From UBA6522 sp963664945 (GTDB lineage Bacteria; Pseudomonadota; Gammaproteobacteria; Steroidobacterales; Rariloculaceae), in the NCBI GenBank assembly GCA_963664945.1, contig OY761822.1, forward strand, positions 5,834,827 through 5,898,826: 64,000 bases of DNA, written 5' to 3'. A program made the position numbers and the translations under genes. Below, in pieces: positions 8,433 through 16,962 of the stretch. The notes below the pieces were generated by a model, which saw only the letters and a list, made by a program, of their open reading frames with translations, did not search any database and was not told where the DNA came from. The stretch's first letter is position 1, and each line of letters opens with the position of its first letter.

Positions 8433-9696
8433 TCTCCTCGTGCAGCACGATGTCCAGGCCCTCGGTTTCCTCTTCGCTGCTGACCCGCAACGGCACGATG
8501 GCGTTGATGACCTTCAGAAGAGCGAAACTCAACGCGGCGCACCAGACGAAGGTGGCGACGATGCCGACCACCTGCACGCCGAACTGGCTACCCGCGCTGA
8601 CACCCTCGTCCAGGCCCAGGCCGCCAAGGCTTGTGGCCGAGAAGAAGGCCGTGAGCAGCAACCCGATCATGCCGCCCACCGCGTGGACCGGAAAGACGTC
8701 CAGTGTATCGTCGATCTTCAGCTTGCGCTTGATGAACTGTGTGGCAAGGAAGCAGCCCAATCCGCCGGCGATGCCGATGACCAAGGCGCCCATGGGGCCC
8801 ACGAAACCCGAGGCCGGGGTGATGGTGGCCAGGCCCGCGACCATTCCGGTGACGATGCCCAGGACGCTCGGCTTGCCGTACCGGACCCATTCGCAGGCCA
8901 TCCAGGTCAGCGAGCCCAGGGAGGCGCCGATGTGGGTGACCAGCATGGCCATGCCCGCGGCGCCGTCCGCCGCAAGCGCGCTGCCCGCGTTGAAACCGAA
9001 CCAGCCCACCCAGAGCATGCAGGCACCGGTGACGGTCATGGGCAGGTTGTGCGGCGGCATGGCCGTGGTCGGGAATCCGCTGCGATTGCCTAGCACCAGC
9101 GCAGCGACCAGCGCGGCAACGCCGGCGGTGATGTGGACCACCGCGCCGCCGGCGAAATCGCGAAAACCGAGGTCGGCGAGCCAGCCGCCGCCCCATACCC
9201 AGTGAGCCACGGGGAAGTAGACCAGCACGACCCACGCCGCGACGAAGATCAGCATGGCGGAAAAGCGCATCCGTTCAGCGATGCCGCCCACGAACAGCGC
9301 GGGGGTGATGATCGCAAACGTCAACTGGAACATGATGAACACGGATTCGGGATAGGTCCCGCTCAGTGCGTCCAGACCGACACCGCTGAGCCAGGCCTTG
9401 CCCAGACCGCCCACGTATCCGCCGACGGAGTCACCGAACGCCAGGCTGTAGCCGCAGACAACCCAGATGACCGATACCATGCAAGCGATGGCAAAGCACT
9501 GCATGACCACGGAAAGCACGTTGCGACTCCTGACCAGTCCGGCATAGAACAGCGCCAGGCCGGGCAACGTCATGAACAGCACCAGGGCCGTGGACGTCAA
9601 CATCCACGCGGTGTCGCCCGAATCAAGCGCCTGGCTTGCGCCGATTGCCGGCCACAGGGCCACCGTCAGCGCGGTAATGGTTGTTGGTTTTCTCAC
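8416..9696 (-). CDS. amtB: Ammonium transporter AmtB
   Basis: The 426-aa protein begins with a cleavable signal-like helix ('ITALTVALWPAIGASQALDS'). It carries the Amt signature ('DFAGGAVVHITAGVAALVAA') and the twin-His pore region ('HNLPMTVTGACMLWVGWFGF'; later 'PVHAVGGMIGLLLTAFFS'). Length and about eleven hydrophobic segments fit the inner-membrane family. It lies 13 bp downstream of glnK on the same strand, the classic glnK-amtB pair, in which deuridylylated GlnK blocks the pore when nitrogen is plentiful. I found no convincing sigma-54 promoter before glnK. Confidence 0.95.
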   Translation of the reverse strand: MRKPTTITALTVALWPAIGASQALDSGDTAWMLTSTALVLFMTLPGLALFYAGLVRSRNVLSVVMQCFAIACMVSVIWVVCGYSLAFGDSVGGYVGGLGKAWLSGVGLDALSGTYPESVFIMFQLTFAIITPALFVGGIAERMRFSAMLIFVAAWVVLVYFPVAHWVWGGGWLADLGFRDFAGGAVVHITAGVAALVAALVLGNRSGFPTTAMPPHNLPMTVTGACMLWVGWFGFNAGSALAADGAAGMAMLVTHIGASLGSLTWMACEWVRYGKPSVLGIVTGMVAGLATITPASGFVGPMGALVIGIAGGLGCFLATQFIKRKLKIDDTLDVFPVHAVGGMIGLLLTAFFSATSLGGLGLDEGVSAGSQFGVQVVGIVATFVWCAALSFALLKVINAIVPLRVSSEEETEGLDIVLHEESGYNL

Positions 9697-9709
9697 GATG
9701 ACTCTCCCT

Positions 9710-10048
9710 TCAGATGGCCTGATCGCCGGTCTCGCCCGTTCGGATGCGGTAGACCTCCGTCAGTTCGGTGACGAATATCTTGCCGTCGCCGACCTTGCCT
9801 GTTCGCGCGGAATCCACGATCGCTTCAATGGCGCGTTCCGCCAGGTCTTCGGACAAGGCGACTTCCACCTTGACCTTGGGAAGGAAATCGACCACGTACT
9901 CGGCTCCCCTGTAGAGTTCCGTGTGGCCCCGTTGGCGTCCGAATCCCTTGACTTCGGTCACGGTCATGCCCTGCACGCCGACCTCGGCCAGGGCGTTTCG
10001 CACGTCGTCGAGCCGGAAGGGCTTGATTACAGCGGTTATCAGCTTCAT
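9710..10048 (-). CDS. glnK: P-II family nitrogen regulator GlnK
   Basis: This is a 112-aa P-II protein, the standard length. The T-loop contains the uridylylation residue Tyr51 in 'GHTELYRGAEY', and the C-terminal signature 'VGDGKIFVTELTEVYRIRTG' is intact. It senses 2-oxoglutarate and ATP/ADP and controls AmtB, whose gene follows. The start at 10048 is supported by an AGGGGA Shine-Dalgarno sequence 7 bp upstream; longer readings extend into non-homologous sequence. A 7-bp-stem hairpin (10079-10099) lies in its leader. Confidence 0.95.
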   Translation of the reverse strand: MKLITAVIKPFRLDDVRNALAEVGVQGMTVTEVKGFGRQRGHTELYRGAEYVVDFLPKVKVEVALSEDLAERAIEAIVDSARTGKVGDGKIFVTELTEVYRIRTGETGDQAI

Positions 10049-10310
10049 TTGGCGTCCCCTGGAAGATACATGTTGAACAAGCCCGTTTTCGCCGGGCTTT
10101 GGAGCCGCTGATTGTAACGGAGATGGCTGCCGTTTGCGCCGCCAATGCCGCAATCCGGGCCACCAGCGGCCCGCCTGGCGGGCCGGGTCACCGTGGCAGC
10201 GGTGACCGCGGCGGCAAATCGCCGGGTTGTGCGAACCAAGACTGGCGATTTTGGTCAAAGGGTAGCAAGATTACAGGGACGACCCCGTCCAGGATTGCAA
10301 GGAACAGGCC

Positions 10311-11321
10311 ATGTTGATCAAGCGCCCTTCGGACATAAAGCCTTCCGAAATCACCCCCGAATCGGCGTTCTTTCGCCGCAGGGACATCCTCAAGGCGGCC
10401 CTGGCGGCCGGACTCCTGCCGGCGGCCAATGCCTGGGGCCAGGCGATCGGCGGCGGGTTCCCCGACCTGATGCCGCTGGCCGACGGGGCGCCGCGCCAGA
10501 GGGCGTTTCCGGAAGACGGCAACCTGGGCGACCTGGAGCCGTGGCCGAACGACGTGGAGGCCGAGACCACATCCTTCGAGGACATTACCGGGTACAACAA
10601 TTACTACGAGTTCGGTACCGGCAAGACGGATCCGGCGAAGAATGCGCATTCGCTCCGGCCTCACCCATGGACCGTGACCGTTGAGGGCGAGGCGGAGAAT
10701 ACCGGCACGTTCGCGCTGGAGGACCTCATGAAAGGTCACACGCTGGAGGACCGGCTGTACCGGTTCCGCTGCGTGGAGGCCTGGTCGATGGTGGTCCCCT
10801 GGGTCGGATTCCCTCTCGGCGACCTGCTGAAGCGGTTCGAGCCCAATTCGCGTGCCAACCACGTGCAGTTCTTCACCCTGAACGATCTGGACCAGATGCC
10901 CGGCGTTCGCTATCCGGTGCTGCGCTGGCCGTACCGGGAAGGGCTGACCATTGCGGAGGCCATGCATCCGCTGGCGCTGCTGACCGTCGGGCTGTACGGA
11001 CAGGTCCTGCCCAACCAGAACGGCGCACCCCTGCGCCTGATCGTGCCGTGGAAGTACGGCTTCAAGAGCATCAAGTCCATCGTCCGGATCCGCTTCATGG
11101 AGCGGCAGCCGGAAACCAGTTGGAACATGGCCAACGCCCGGGAATACGGTTTCTATTCCAATGTGAATCCCGACAAGGATCATCCCCGGTGGAGCCAGGC
11201 TTCCGAGCGGGTGCTGGGCGCGGGGCTGTTTTCGTCGCGTATCCCGACGCGGCTGTTCAACGGCTACGCCGATCAGGTCGCGAGCCTCTACACGGGGCTT
11301 GACCTGATGAGGAACTACTAG
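10311..11321 (+). CDS. msrP: Periplasmic methionine-sulfoxide reductase catalytic subunit MsrP
   Basis: The 336-aa molybdoenzyme has a twin-arginine signal ('FRRRDILKAALAAGLLPA', residues 21-38). The molybdopterin domain carries the Mo-ligating cysteine (Cys154) in 'RFRCVEAWSMVVPW'. MsrP (YedY) reduces oxidised methionines in periplasmic proteins using electrons from the quinone pool through MsrQ, encoded 95 bp downstream. All key features and the length (about 330 aa) are normal. The start is the ATG at 10311. Confidence 0.94.
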   Translation: MLIKRPSDIKPSEITPESAFFRRRDILKAALAAGLLPAANAWGQAIGGGFPDLMPLADGAPRQRAFPEDGNLGDLEPWPNDVEAETTSFEDITGYNNYYEFGTGKTDPAKNAHSLRPHPWTVTVEGEAENTGTFALEDLMKGHTLEDRLYRFRCVEAWSMVVPWVGFPLGDLLKRFEPNSRANHVQFFTLNDLDQMPGVRYPVLRWPYREGLTIAEAMHPLALLTVGLYGQVLPNQNGAPLRLIVPWKYGFKSIKSIVRIRFMERQPETSWNMANAREYGFYSNVNPDKDHPRWSQASERVLGAGLFSSRIPTRLFNGYADQVASLYTGLDLMRNY

Positions 11322-11416
11322 GGCGCGCGAGTGCGATCCCTGCCCTCGCCCGCTTCGTCGGCGCCCGCCGCTTTTGCGCCCAGCGCGAAAACGTTGACCC
11401 GGCCCGGCGGTAGACG

Positions 11417-12049
11417 ATGACGCGACGTTCCCTGGCGTTGATCAAGGCGCTGGTCGCATTTGCCTGCGCAATACCGTTCGCCTGGATAACCGCGCGTGCG
11501 TTCGGATTCGGTGACCTGGGTGCGAACCCGGTACAGATGGTGCTGCACACCTTCGGCAAGACGGGTCTGAATCTCCTGATCCTGACGCTGGCGATCACCC
11601 CGATCCGAAAGCAGACCGGGCTCAACTGGCTGGTGGCGCTGCGGCGTACCCTGGGTCTGGCGGCATTTGTCTACATTCTCCTGCATGCCGTCACCTACGC
11701 CGTGCTGGACCAGGGACTCGCGTGGCGCACGCTGCTGGTGGATGTCGCCATGCGGCCCTACATCACCGTCGGGTTTCTGGCGCTGGTGCTGATGATTCCC
11801 CTGGCCGTGACCTCCACCAACGCCATGCAGCGTCGCCTGCGCCGGCGCTGGGTACAGCTTCATCGGCTGGTCTATCTCATCGGCATCCTCGGCGCCCTGC
11901 ATTTCCTCTGGCTGGTCAAGATCGACATCGCCGAACCCCTGCTCTACATGGCGGTGCTGGCCCTGCTGCTGGGGTACCGGGTGGTGGATTGGCGGCGCCG
12001 GCAACAGCGGCGGCTGCGCGCACGCTTGCAGCGTGAATCACCGGTCTGA
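11417..12049 (+). CDS. msrQ: Heme-binding membrane subunit MsrQ
   Basis: The 210-aa protein has about six transmembrane helices and belongs to the ferric-reductase-like YedZ family. Histidines expected to bind heme are in 'YILLHAVTYAV', 'LHRLVYLIGILGALHFLWLV'. It takes electrons from quinol and hands them to MsrP. Position directly after msrP confirms the pair. The C-terminus is a short basic tail ('RRQQRRLRARLQ'). Confidence 0.93.
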   Translation: MTRRSLALIKALVAFACAIPFAWITARAFGFGDLGANPVQMVLHTFGKTGLNLLILTLAITPIRKQTGLNWLVALRRTLGLAAFVYILLHAVTYAVLDQGLAWRTLLVDVAMRPYITVGFLALVLMIPLAVTSTNAMQRRLRRRWVQLHRLVYLIGILGALHFLWLVKIDIAEPLLYMAVLALLLGYRVVDWRRRQQRRLRARLQRESPV

Positions 12050-12065
12050 ACGCTCGATGCACAAG

Positions 12066-12224
12066 CCAACGACAGCAATTCTCATTATGCCCGTCCGCCC
12101 TCTCCCTTGCCCTCTCCCCGGGGTGGGTCTGGCGGTGGTTTTGGCCCGGATTGCGCCGGATAAGGGCGTGTCGGATGCCCGGTCGCGACGTTTGGCGCCA
12201 AAATGAGAACTGCTGATCCAACGA
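12066..12224. mobile_element. MITE-like element with terminal inverted repeats and target duplication
   Basis: A 143-bp segment (12073-12215) ends in 17-bp inverted repeats with two mismatches: CAGCAATTCTCATTATG on the left, and the complement of CAGCAGTTCTCATTTTG on the right. Just outside both ends stands the heptamer CCAACGA (12066-12072 and 12218-12224), the right copy displaced by 2 bp. There is no ORF inside; the interior is rich in C/T on one side and G on the other. The right arm includes the palindrome TTTGGCGCCAAA (12191-12202). This is the pattern of a non-autonomous transposable element between msrQ and the toxin-antitoxin genes. Confidence 0.5.
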
Positions 12225-12250
12225 TAGGCCGGTTGGCGCAGAGTCGAGAA

Positions 12251-12280
12251 TATACTACCCTAGTAGCATCCAGAGTAGCA
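12251..12280 (+). promoter_or_regulatory. Putative promoter and operator of the mazEF-type module
   Basis: A TATACT -10 box (12251-12256) overlaps the inverted repeat TACTA-CCC-TAGTA (12253-12265). The direct repeat GTAGCAT (twice, 12 bp apart) follows. It lies 18-47 bp before the antitoxin start, where ribbon-helix-helix antitoxins usually bind to repress their own operon. A good -35 box is not visible. Confidence 0.4.
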
Positions 12281-12297
12281 TCGCCCGCCACCCGCAT

Positions 12298-12516
12298 ATG
12301 AAGTTAAGCATCAGCCTGCCGGCCGAGGAAGTCGGATTCCTGGACGCCTACGCGCGTTCGCAGGGCATCAAGTCGCGATCCGGCGTCATTCAAACTGCGC
12401 TTCGCCTGCTGCGGACGTCGCAGCTTGCCGACGACTACGCGTCGGCCTGGGCCGAGTGGGCCGGAGAAGACGCCGGGACCTGGGACCGGACGGCGGATGA
12501 CGGCGTCGCGGAGTGA
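12298..12516 (+). CDS. MazE-like ribbon-helix-helix antitoxin
   Basis: The 72-aa protein opens with a beta-strand/helix/helix pattern of RHH DNA-binding antitoxins ('MKLSISLPAEEVGFLDAYAR', 'SRSGVIQTALRLLR') and ends in an acidic, Trp-rich tail ('WAEWAGEDAGTWDRTADD') expected to wrap the toxin. It overlaps the toxin gene by 4 bp (GTGA). It should neutralise the MazF-like RNase and, with it, repress the promoter just upstream. Confidence 0.8.
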   Translation: MKLSISLPAEEVGFLDAYARSQGIKSRSGVIQTALRLLRTSQLADDYASAWAEWAGEDAGTWDRTADDGVAE

Positions 12517-12878
12517 GCTCACTTGAGACCCCTCGGCGGGGCGATATCTGGATGGTCGACCTGGCTGTCCCGATTGGCGCCGAGGCCGCATTCGAGCGAC
12601 CGGCGGTGGTCGTCAGCAACAACGCGGCCAACGAAAGCGCCTCGGCGATGGGACGGGGCGTGGTCACCGTCGTGCCGATCACGAGTAATGTTCGACGTGT
12701 GTATCCCTTCCAGGTCAGGCTTGCGGCCCGGCCATGCGGTCTGGGGCAAGAGTCGAAAGCACAGGCGGAACAAATCCGCGCCGTCGCCGTTGAACGATTG
12801 CGCAAGCGCGTGGGGCGTGTGCCGCGCAAGATCGCGATCGAGCTCGACGCCGCGATTCGCCTGCATCTAAGTCTCTGA
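12513..12878 (+). CDS. MazF/PemK-family mRNA interferase toxin
   Basis: The 121-aa protein is a standard PemK/MazF fold: 'RRGDIWMVDL' at the N-terminus, 'RPAVVVSNNAANE' and 'VTVVPITSNVRRVYPFQVRL' in the core, 'SKAQAEQIRAVAVERL' before the final helix. These RNases cut mRNA at short sequences; here the recognition sequence is unknown. It starts at a GTG that overlaps the antitoxin stop, so the two are translationally coupled. Confidence 0.9.
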   Translation: MSSLETPRRGDIWMVDLAVPIGAEAAFERPAVVVSNNAANESASAMGRGVVTVVPITSNVRRVYPFQVRLAARPCGLGQESKAQAEQIRAVAVERLRKRVGRVPRKIAIELDAAIRLHLSL

Positions 12879-12883
12879 CCCAC

Positions 12884-14308
12884 TCAAGGAGTCCGGGGCA
12901 GTTCGTAAGCCCATTTGACCAGTTCGTCCAGGAATTCCCCGCCCGTGCCCCGGTGTGCGTCGGCGGCGTTGATCATCGCCGCCACGACGTAGGTCGTGCC
13001 GCTTGAGGCGTGGACGTAGCCGGCAATTGCAGCGACATCATCGAGGCTGCCCGTCTTCACGTGGGATCGACCCAAGGCCTCGTCGCCGTCAAACCGCCTG
13101 CGCGTGGTGCCGTCCAGTCCGCCGATGGACAACGACGCCACGTACTCCGCGCCGTAGGGCGGTCGCTGCGCGAGTTCGAGCATGTTCGCCAGCAATTGCG
13201 CAGAAATCCGTGTCCGCCGTGACAGGCCCGCACCGTTGTCGATGACCAGCGAGTCGACATTCAGTCCCCGCGAAACAAGATGATCGTGAATCGCGTCGAT
13301 GCCGCCCGCCCGCGTACCCGGTCTGTCCGACGCCTCAACGCCCAATGTATAAAGCAGTTGGCGGGTCATCACGTTGTTGCTGAACTTGTTGATCCTGCGG
13401 ATGACCTCCAGCAACGGAGGCGACTCCCACACCAGAATCGGCTCAAGTTCCTCGCTCACGGTCCCTCGTCGCCACCCGCCTGCGTGGACTCCGCCCAGTT
13501 CGCGCCACAGCGTCGCGAACACGCCGTACGCGTAAGCGTCATGCCGCAGGGCGGTGCGCGTAAGGGCATAGGGCGCGCAGGCAGCGGGAAAATTGCCCGA
13601 GAGAAAGACCCTGTCCGCCGCCTCGCCGCGAACGTCCACGGTGATGCCCGCCTGGTATCCTCGGCAGCGGCCAGCCACCAGATTCAGCCGGTTGACGATT
13701 TCCAGGTTGGCGAGGGTCGGATCGGTGGTTACCAGAACACCATCGCCATCCGGGTAGGCTCCGAACTGGTAGCGAATAGCCTTGTAGTTGACCAACAGCG
13801 CATTCGGCAGCACGTTGTAAGTGCGAAAGGTGTCGCCATCGAATTCGCCGGGATCGCCCGCGGCGTCCACGAAGACCGTATCGTCGATGACCAGGTCACC
13901 GTTGATCCCGGTGAGGCCCAGGCGACGCACCGCGCGCAGCAGTTTGCGAAATTCCTCTGTCACGAGGAAGGGATCGCCGTAACCCTTTATCGCGAGATCG
14001 CCGTCGAGACTCCAGCCGTTGCGTTCGCCCAGAAAGTACACCTCCGTCGGCCAGGAGTACGTCGGACCGAGCACGTCGAGGCCCACCCAGGTTGTTACGA
14101 GCTTTATTACGGAGGCGGGATTTCGCGGCTGCGACGGATGATGAGAAAGGACGGGCTGCCCCGTACCCAACCCCTGCACGACGACGCTGACATTTGCCGG
14201 GGGGATATCGTGAGCCGAGAGAATGCGCTGGAGCCGGTCCGGCAACTGCGCGGTACCGCTCGACCATCCAATGCAGGACAACAACAGGATCGCCAGCCGC
14301 CTATGCAT
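12884..14308 (-). CDS. dacB: D-alanyl-D-alanine carboxypeptidase/endopeptidase (PBP4, DacB)
   Basis: The 474-aa protein has a signal peptide (1-20) and the three penicillin-binding motifs: SxxK as 'ASVIKL' (Ser66, Lys69), SxN as 'FSNNVMTR' and KTG as 'VKTGSLDDV'. The long insertion between motifs 1 and 2 is typical of class C PBP4. The enzyme trims or cleaves peptidoglycan cross-links in the periplasm. The order of motifs and the length are normal. It converges on the mazF-like gene, whose stop lies 5 bp away. Confidence 0.92.
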   Translation of the reverse strand: MHRRLAILLLSCIGWSSGTAQLPDRLQRILSAHDIPPANVSVVVQGLGTGQPVLSHHPSQPRNPASVIKLVTTWVGLDVLGPTYSWPTEVYFLGERNGWSLDGDLAIKGYGDPFLVTEEFRKLLRAVRRLGLTGINGDLVIDDTVFVDAAGDPGEFDGDTFRTYNVLPNALLVNYKAIRYQFGAYPDGDGVLVTTDPTLANLEIVNRLNLVAGRCRGYQAGITVDVRGEAADRVFLSGNFPAACAPYALTRTALRHDAYAYGVFATLWRELGGVHAGGWRRGTVSEELEPILVWESPPLLEVIRRINKFSNNVMTRQLLYTLGVEASDRPGTRAGGIDAIHDHLVSRGLNVDSLVIDNGAGLSRRTRISAQLLANMLELAQRPPYGAEYVASLSIGGLDGTTRRRFDGDEALGRSHVKTGSLDDVAAIAGYVHASSGTTYVVAAMINAADAHRGTGGEFLDELVKWAYELPRTP

Positions 14309-14414
14309 GGAACGTCATTGTGCCGCAAGCAAGCGCCAAGCGGTAGCGAGTCGGCCTCAGAAGGTGGAATCGAGTTCGCCCGTTGATGGTATTCGCTGCG
14401 GGACCCGTTGCGAC

Positions 14415-14507
14415 CTTGTATGGAACATACGTAACTCATTGATTGTACGTCCGCGTAATGTTCCTTCCGCGACAGCGGGGCGGCGTGTTACGCCGCCATG
14501 GCACGCT
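14415..14507 (+). repeat. 93-bp dispersed structured repeat, copy A
   Basis: This 93-bp segment matches 27578-27670 without gaps and with about six substitutions. It can fold into a hairpin with stem GTATG/CATAC, an ACGTA/TACGT pairing, and a strong hairpin GGCGGCG/CGCCGCC. Apart from one base, the differences between the copies fall in the hairpin loops. Copy A lies 107 bp upstream of the cyclase-family gene and makes up a third of the 306-bp gap between dacB and that gene; the rest of the gap shows no gene. Confidence 0.75.
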
Positions 14508-14614
14508 CAAGTGCTGCAGGACCTTTGTTATGATCGGGAAAAATACTGGCGGCGAAGCGTCCCGCGCCTACGCCCCGCAAGCCGGATCGTGCATCACGGA
14601 AAGGGAACACAATA

Positions 14615-15631
14615 ATGATCAACGACAAGCGACCGTTACTCATCGCCGCCGCGTGCGCCCTCATCCTGGGCACGACATCGGGCCTGGCGCAAACTCGCGA
14701 ACAGGGACCCTGGTGGCCCTCCGTGCACGGGCCGGAGGACCAGGCCGGGGCGACCAACTACATCACCCCGGAGAAAATTCTGTCGGCGCTGATGATTCCG
14801 CGCACCGGCCAGACCTACGAACTCGGCCACATGTACGAGGCGAGCATGCCCCAGTACGGTTACAGGCCCTATTTTCTACAGGCTATTCCCGCGGCGCCGC
14901 CGGAGATTGCCGGAGCGGGCGTGGCCCAACGCGACTACTTCACGGGAGTCATCGGACAGATGGGGACACAGTTCGACGCCCTCGGCCACCAGGGAGAAAC
15001 GGTGCGGATGGCCGACGGTTCGTTGCAGAACGTGTACTACAACGGGTTCACGCAGGAGGAATTGACCGGCGCCAACCAGGGATTGCACGGGCTGGAGGCG
15101 CTCGGGACCGAGCAGGTGAAGCCGTTCATCACCCGCGGCATCCTGATCGACATCGCGGGCTACAAGGGCGTGGAAAGCCTGGCGGCAGGCTACGAAGTGA
15201 CCATGGACGATGTGCGCGGCGCCCTGGCGCGGCAGGACATGGACGAGGAAACCGTCCAGCAGGGCGATGCGGTGCTGTTCAACTACGGCTGGGCGGTCAA
15301 CTGGACGAACCCGTCGAAGTACAACGACTCCTATGTCGGGGTCGGGGAGAACGAAGGTTCGCCCGGCATTTATGCCGAAGTCACGCGCTGGCTGATCAGC
15401 CGCAGGATTTCACTGGTGGGCGCCGATAGCTGCTGCGTGGAAGTCAGGCCGCGCCCGGGGACGGAGAACGTGCATCGCATGCTGTTTCTCAGAGACGGGA
15501 TCCCGATGCTGGAAAACATGGAATTGCGGGAGCTTGCGGGCGATGAAGTCTACGAGTTCCTGTTTCTCGCATTGACGGAACGCATCAAGGGCGCGACCGG
15601 CTCCCCGGTCCGGCCCATTGCCGTTCGCTGA
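14615..15631 (+). CDS. Secreted cyclase-family (kynurenine formamidase-like) hydrolase
   Basis: The 338-aa protein has a clear signal peptide (cleaved after 'TTSGLAQ') and belongs to the metal-dependent cyclase family (PF04199). The family metal motif HxGTHxDxPxH appears altered as 'GQMGTQFDALGHQG': the Asp and last His are kept while the two earlier His positions are Gln-like. The end of the family core is seen in 'SLVGADSCCVEVRP'. Members hydrolyse amides or lactones, but the substrate here is unknown. The propeller gene downstream starts 43 bp after its stop and is also secreted, so they may form one unit. Confidence 0.75.
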   Translation: MINDKRPLLIAAACALILGTTSGLAQTREQGPWWPSVHGPEDQAGATNYITPEKILSALMIPRTGQTYELGHMYEASMPQYGYRPYFLQAIPAAPPEIAGAGVAQRDYFTGVIGQMGTQFDALGHQGETVRMADGSLQNVYYNGFTQEELTGANQGLHGLEALGTEQVKPFITRGILIDIAGYKGVESLAAGYEVTMDDVRGALARQDMDEETVQQGDAVLFNYGWAVNWTNPSKYNDSYVGVGENEGSPGIYAEVTRWLISRRISLVGADSCCVEVRPRPGTENVHRMLFLRDGIPMLENMELRELAGDEVYEFLFLALTERIKGATGSPVRPIAVR

Positions 15632-15674
15632 TCAAGGGCGCATTGCGGCCCGATCCCACCTGAAGGAGTTTGTC

Positions 15675-16739
15675 ATGAGACTGATCGCGATTCTGTTGTT
15701 GACGCTGACAGCGGCGCTTGCCCGGGCCGAGTGGGTCGACTATGACGTGCCGCTGATTCCGTACGAGTCCGTACCCAACTTTCTGAAGTACTCGCCCGAG
15801 ATGAACCTCGGCGAGGTGCTGGGGGTGGCGGTCAATTCCAGGGGCTACATCATGGTCCTGAATCATCCCGGCTCGGCGAGCAACGGCGGGCCACTGTACC
15901 GCAACGCCACCTCCCAGTTGCTGGAATTCGACCCCAACGGTCATTTCGTGCGTGAGATCGGCCAGAACGTCTACGGATTCGGTTATTCGCACACGATCCG
16001 CTATGACAGGTACGACAACCTGTGGGTCGTCGACAAGGGCGCCAATACCGTGGTCAAGTTCGATCCGGCGGGCTACGTCACGCTGAATCTCGGCCGAAGG
16101 CCCGAGGGCTTCGACGAGTACGAACACGTCAGCGGCGCCGACGCGGTTCAGGTGGACGGATTCTTCGGCGGACCCACCGACGTGGCCTGGGACGCCGAGG
16201 ACAATATCTTCGTCAGCGACGGCTATCTCAACTCGCGCGTCGCCAAGATGGACAAGCACGGCAACTGGATCAAGTCCTGGGGTAGCTATGGCGGCGAGCC
16301 CGGCCAGTTCAACCTCCCTCACAGCATGCAGGCTGACCGTGACGGCAACATCTACGTGGCCGACCGCACCAACCGGCGCATCCAGGTGTTCGATTCGGAC
16401 GGCAATTTCTTGAGAGTCATCCTGCTGAACGTGCCCTACGACAAGACGATGCAGCCGGTCCTGGGCAACGTCAATCCCGATCTGCCGGATGCCACGCGGC
16501 CCTGGTCGCTGTGCATAACACCGGGCGACCCGCAATACCTCTGGGCCGGCGACGAGCATCCCGGCCGCATCTACAAGCTCACCCTGGACGGAAAGATCGT
16601 GGGCATGCTGGGCGAGGCCGGCCGCCAATTGGGCCAGTTCAACTGGTTGCACGGCATCGACTGCTCGCAGGAGGGCGTGCTGTATATCGCGGACCTGAAC
16701 AACTGGCGGGTGCAGAAGCTGATACTCGATCCACAATGA
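15675..16739 (+). CDS. Secreted six-bladed beta-propeller (NHL-type) protein
   Basis: The 354-aa protein has a signal peptide ('MRLIAILLLTLTAALARA') and NHL-like blades of the type 'DNIFVSDGYLNSRVAKMDKH', 'GNIYVADRTNRRIQVFDSDG' and 'GVLYIADLNNWRVQKL'. The family includes peptidyl-alpha-hydroxyglycine amidating lyases and many uncharacterised secreted proteins. The start at 15675 follows GAAGGAG by 7 bp and replaces an upstream ATG that has no ribosome site. A second, longer propeller of the same kind lies at 27764-29050. Confidence 0.8.
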   Translation: MRLIAILLLTLTAALARAEWVDYDVPLIPYESVPNFLKYSPEMNLGEVLGVAVNSRGYIMVLNHPGSASNGGPLYRNATSQLLEFDPNGHFVREIGQNVYGFGYSHTIRYDRYDNLWVVDKGANTVVKFDPAGYVTLNLGRRPEGFDEYEHVSGADAVQVDGFFGGPTDVAWDAEDNIFVSDGYLNSRVAKMDKHGNWIKSWGSYGGEPGQFNLPHSMQADRDGNIYVADRTNRRIQVFDSDGNFLRVILLNVPYDKTMQPVLGNVNPDLPDATRPWSLCITPGDPQYLWAGDEHPGRIYKLTLDGKIVGMLGEAGRQLGQFNWLHGIDCSQEGVLYIADLNNWRVQKLILDPQ

Positions 16740-16962
16740 GGGTTGAACACGGACCGCGCCGACTCGCGGGGGCAAAAAATTTTCGGAGATCGAGCATGCC
16801 AGAACGGGTCCGGCGAAAGATCGCCAACGAATTGTGGACGCCCTTGCGCGCGAGGGAGAATTTCGTGCCGACGCGGGATTCCAGGTCGTTCGCGGACTTG
16901 CATGGAAATACTCGTTTTCCCCCGTGTCAGCGCAACGGCGACCGGAGCGAAAACTGCTATGA
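16740..16962. other. Intergenic stretch with no recognised gene
   Basis: Between the propeller stop and the hsdM remnant I see no gene I can name. A plus-strand frame here (about 16770-16950) reads as plausible protein ('IVDALAREGEFRADAGFQVV') without a start, and may be a fragment of something lost. Confidence 0.3.

Noticed and set aside
10079..10099. Hairpin AAGCCCG/CGGGCTT upstream of glnK as terminator or attenuator
   Set aside because: Seven-bp stem without a U-tract on either strand and no leader peptide; kept only as a note under glnK.
10049..10310. Sigma-54 promoter for glnK-amtB
   Set aside because: I looked for GG-N10-GC spacing on the minus strand and found no convincing match.
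12191..12202. Palindrome TTTGGCGCCAAA as an independent operator
   Set aside because: It lies in the right arm of the MITE-like element and is more simply part of it.
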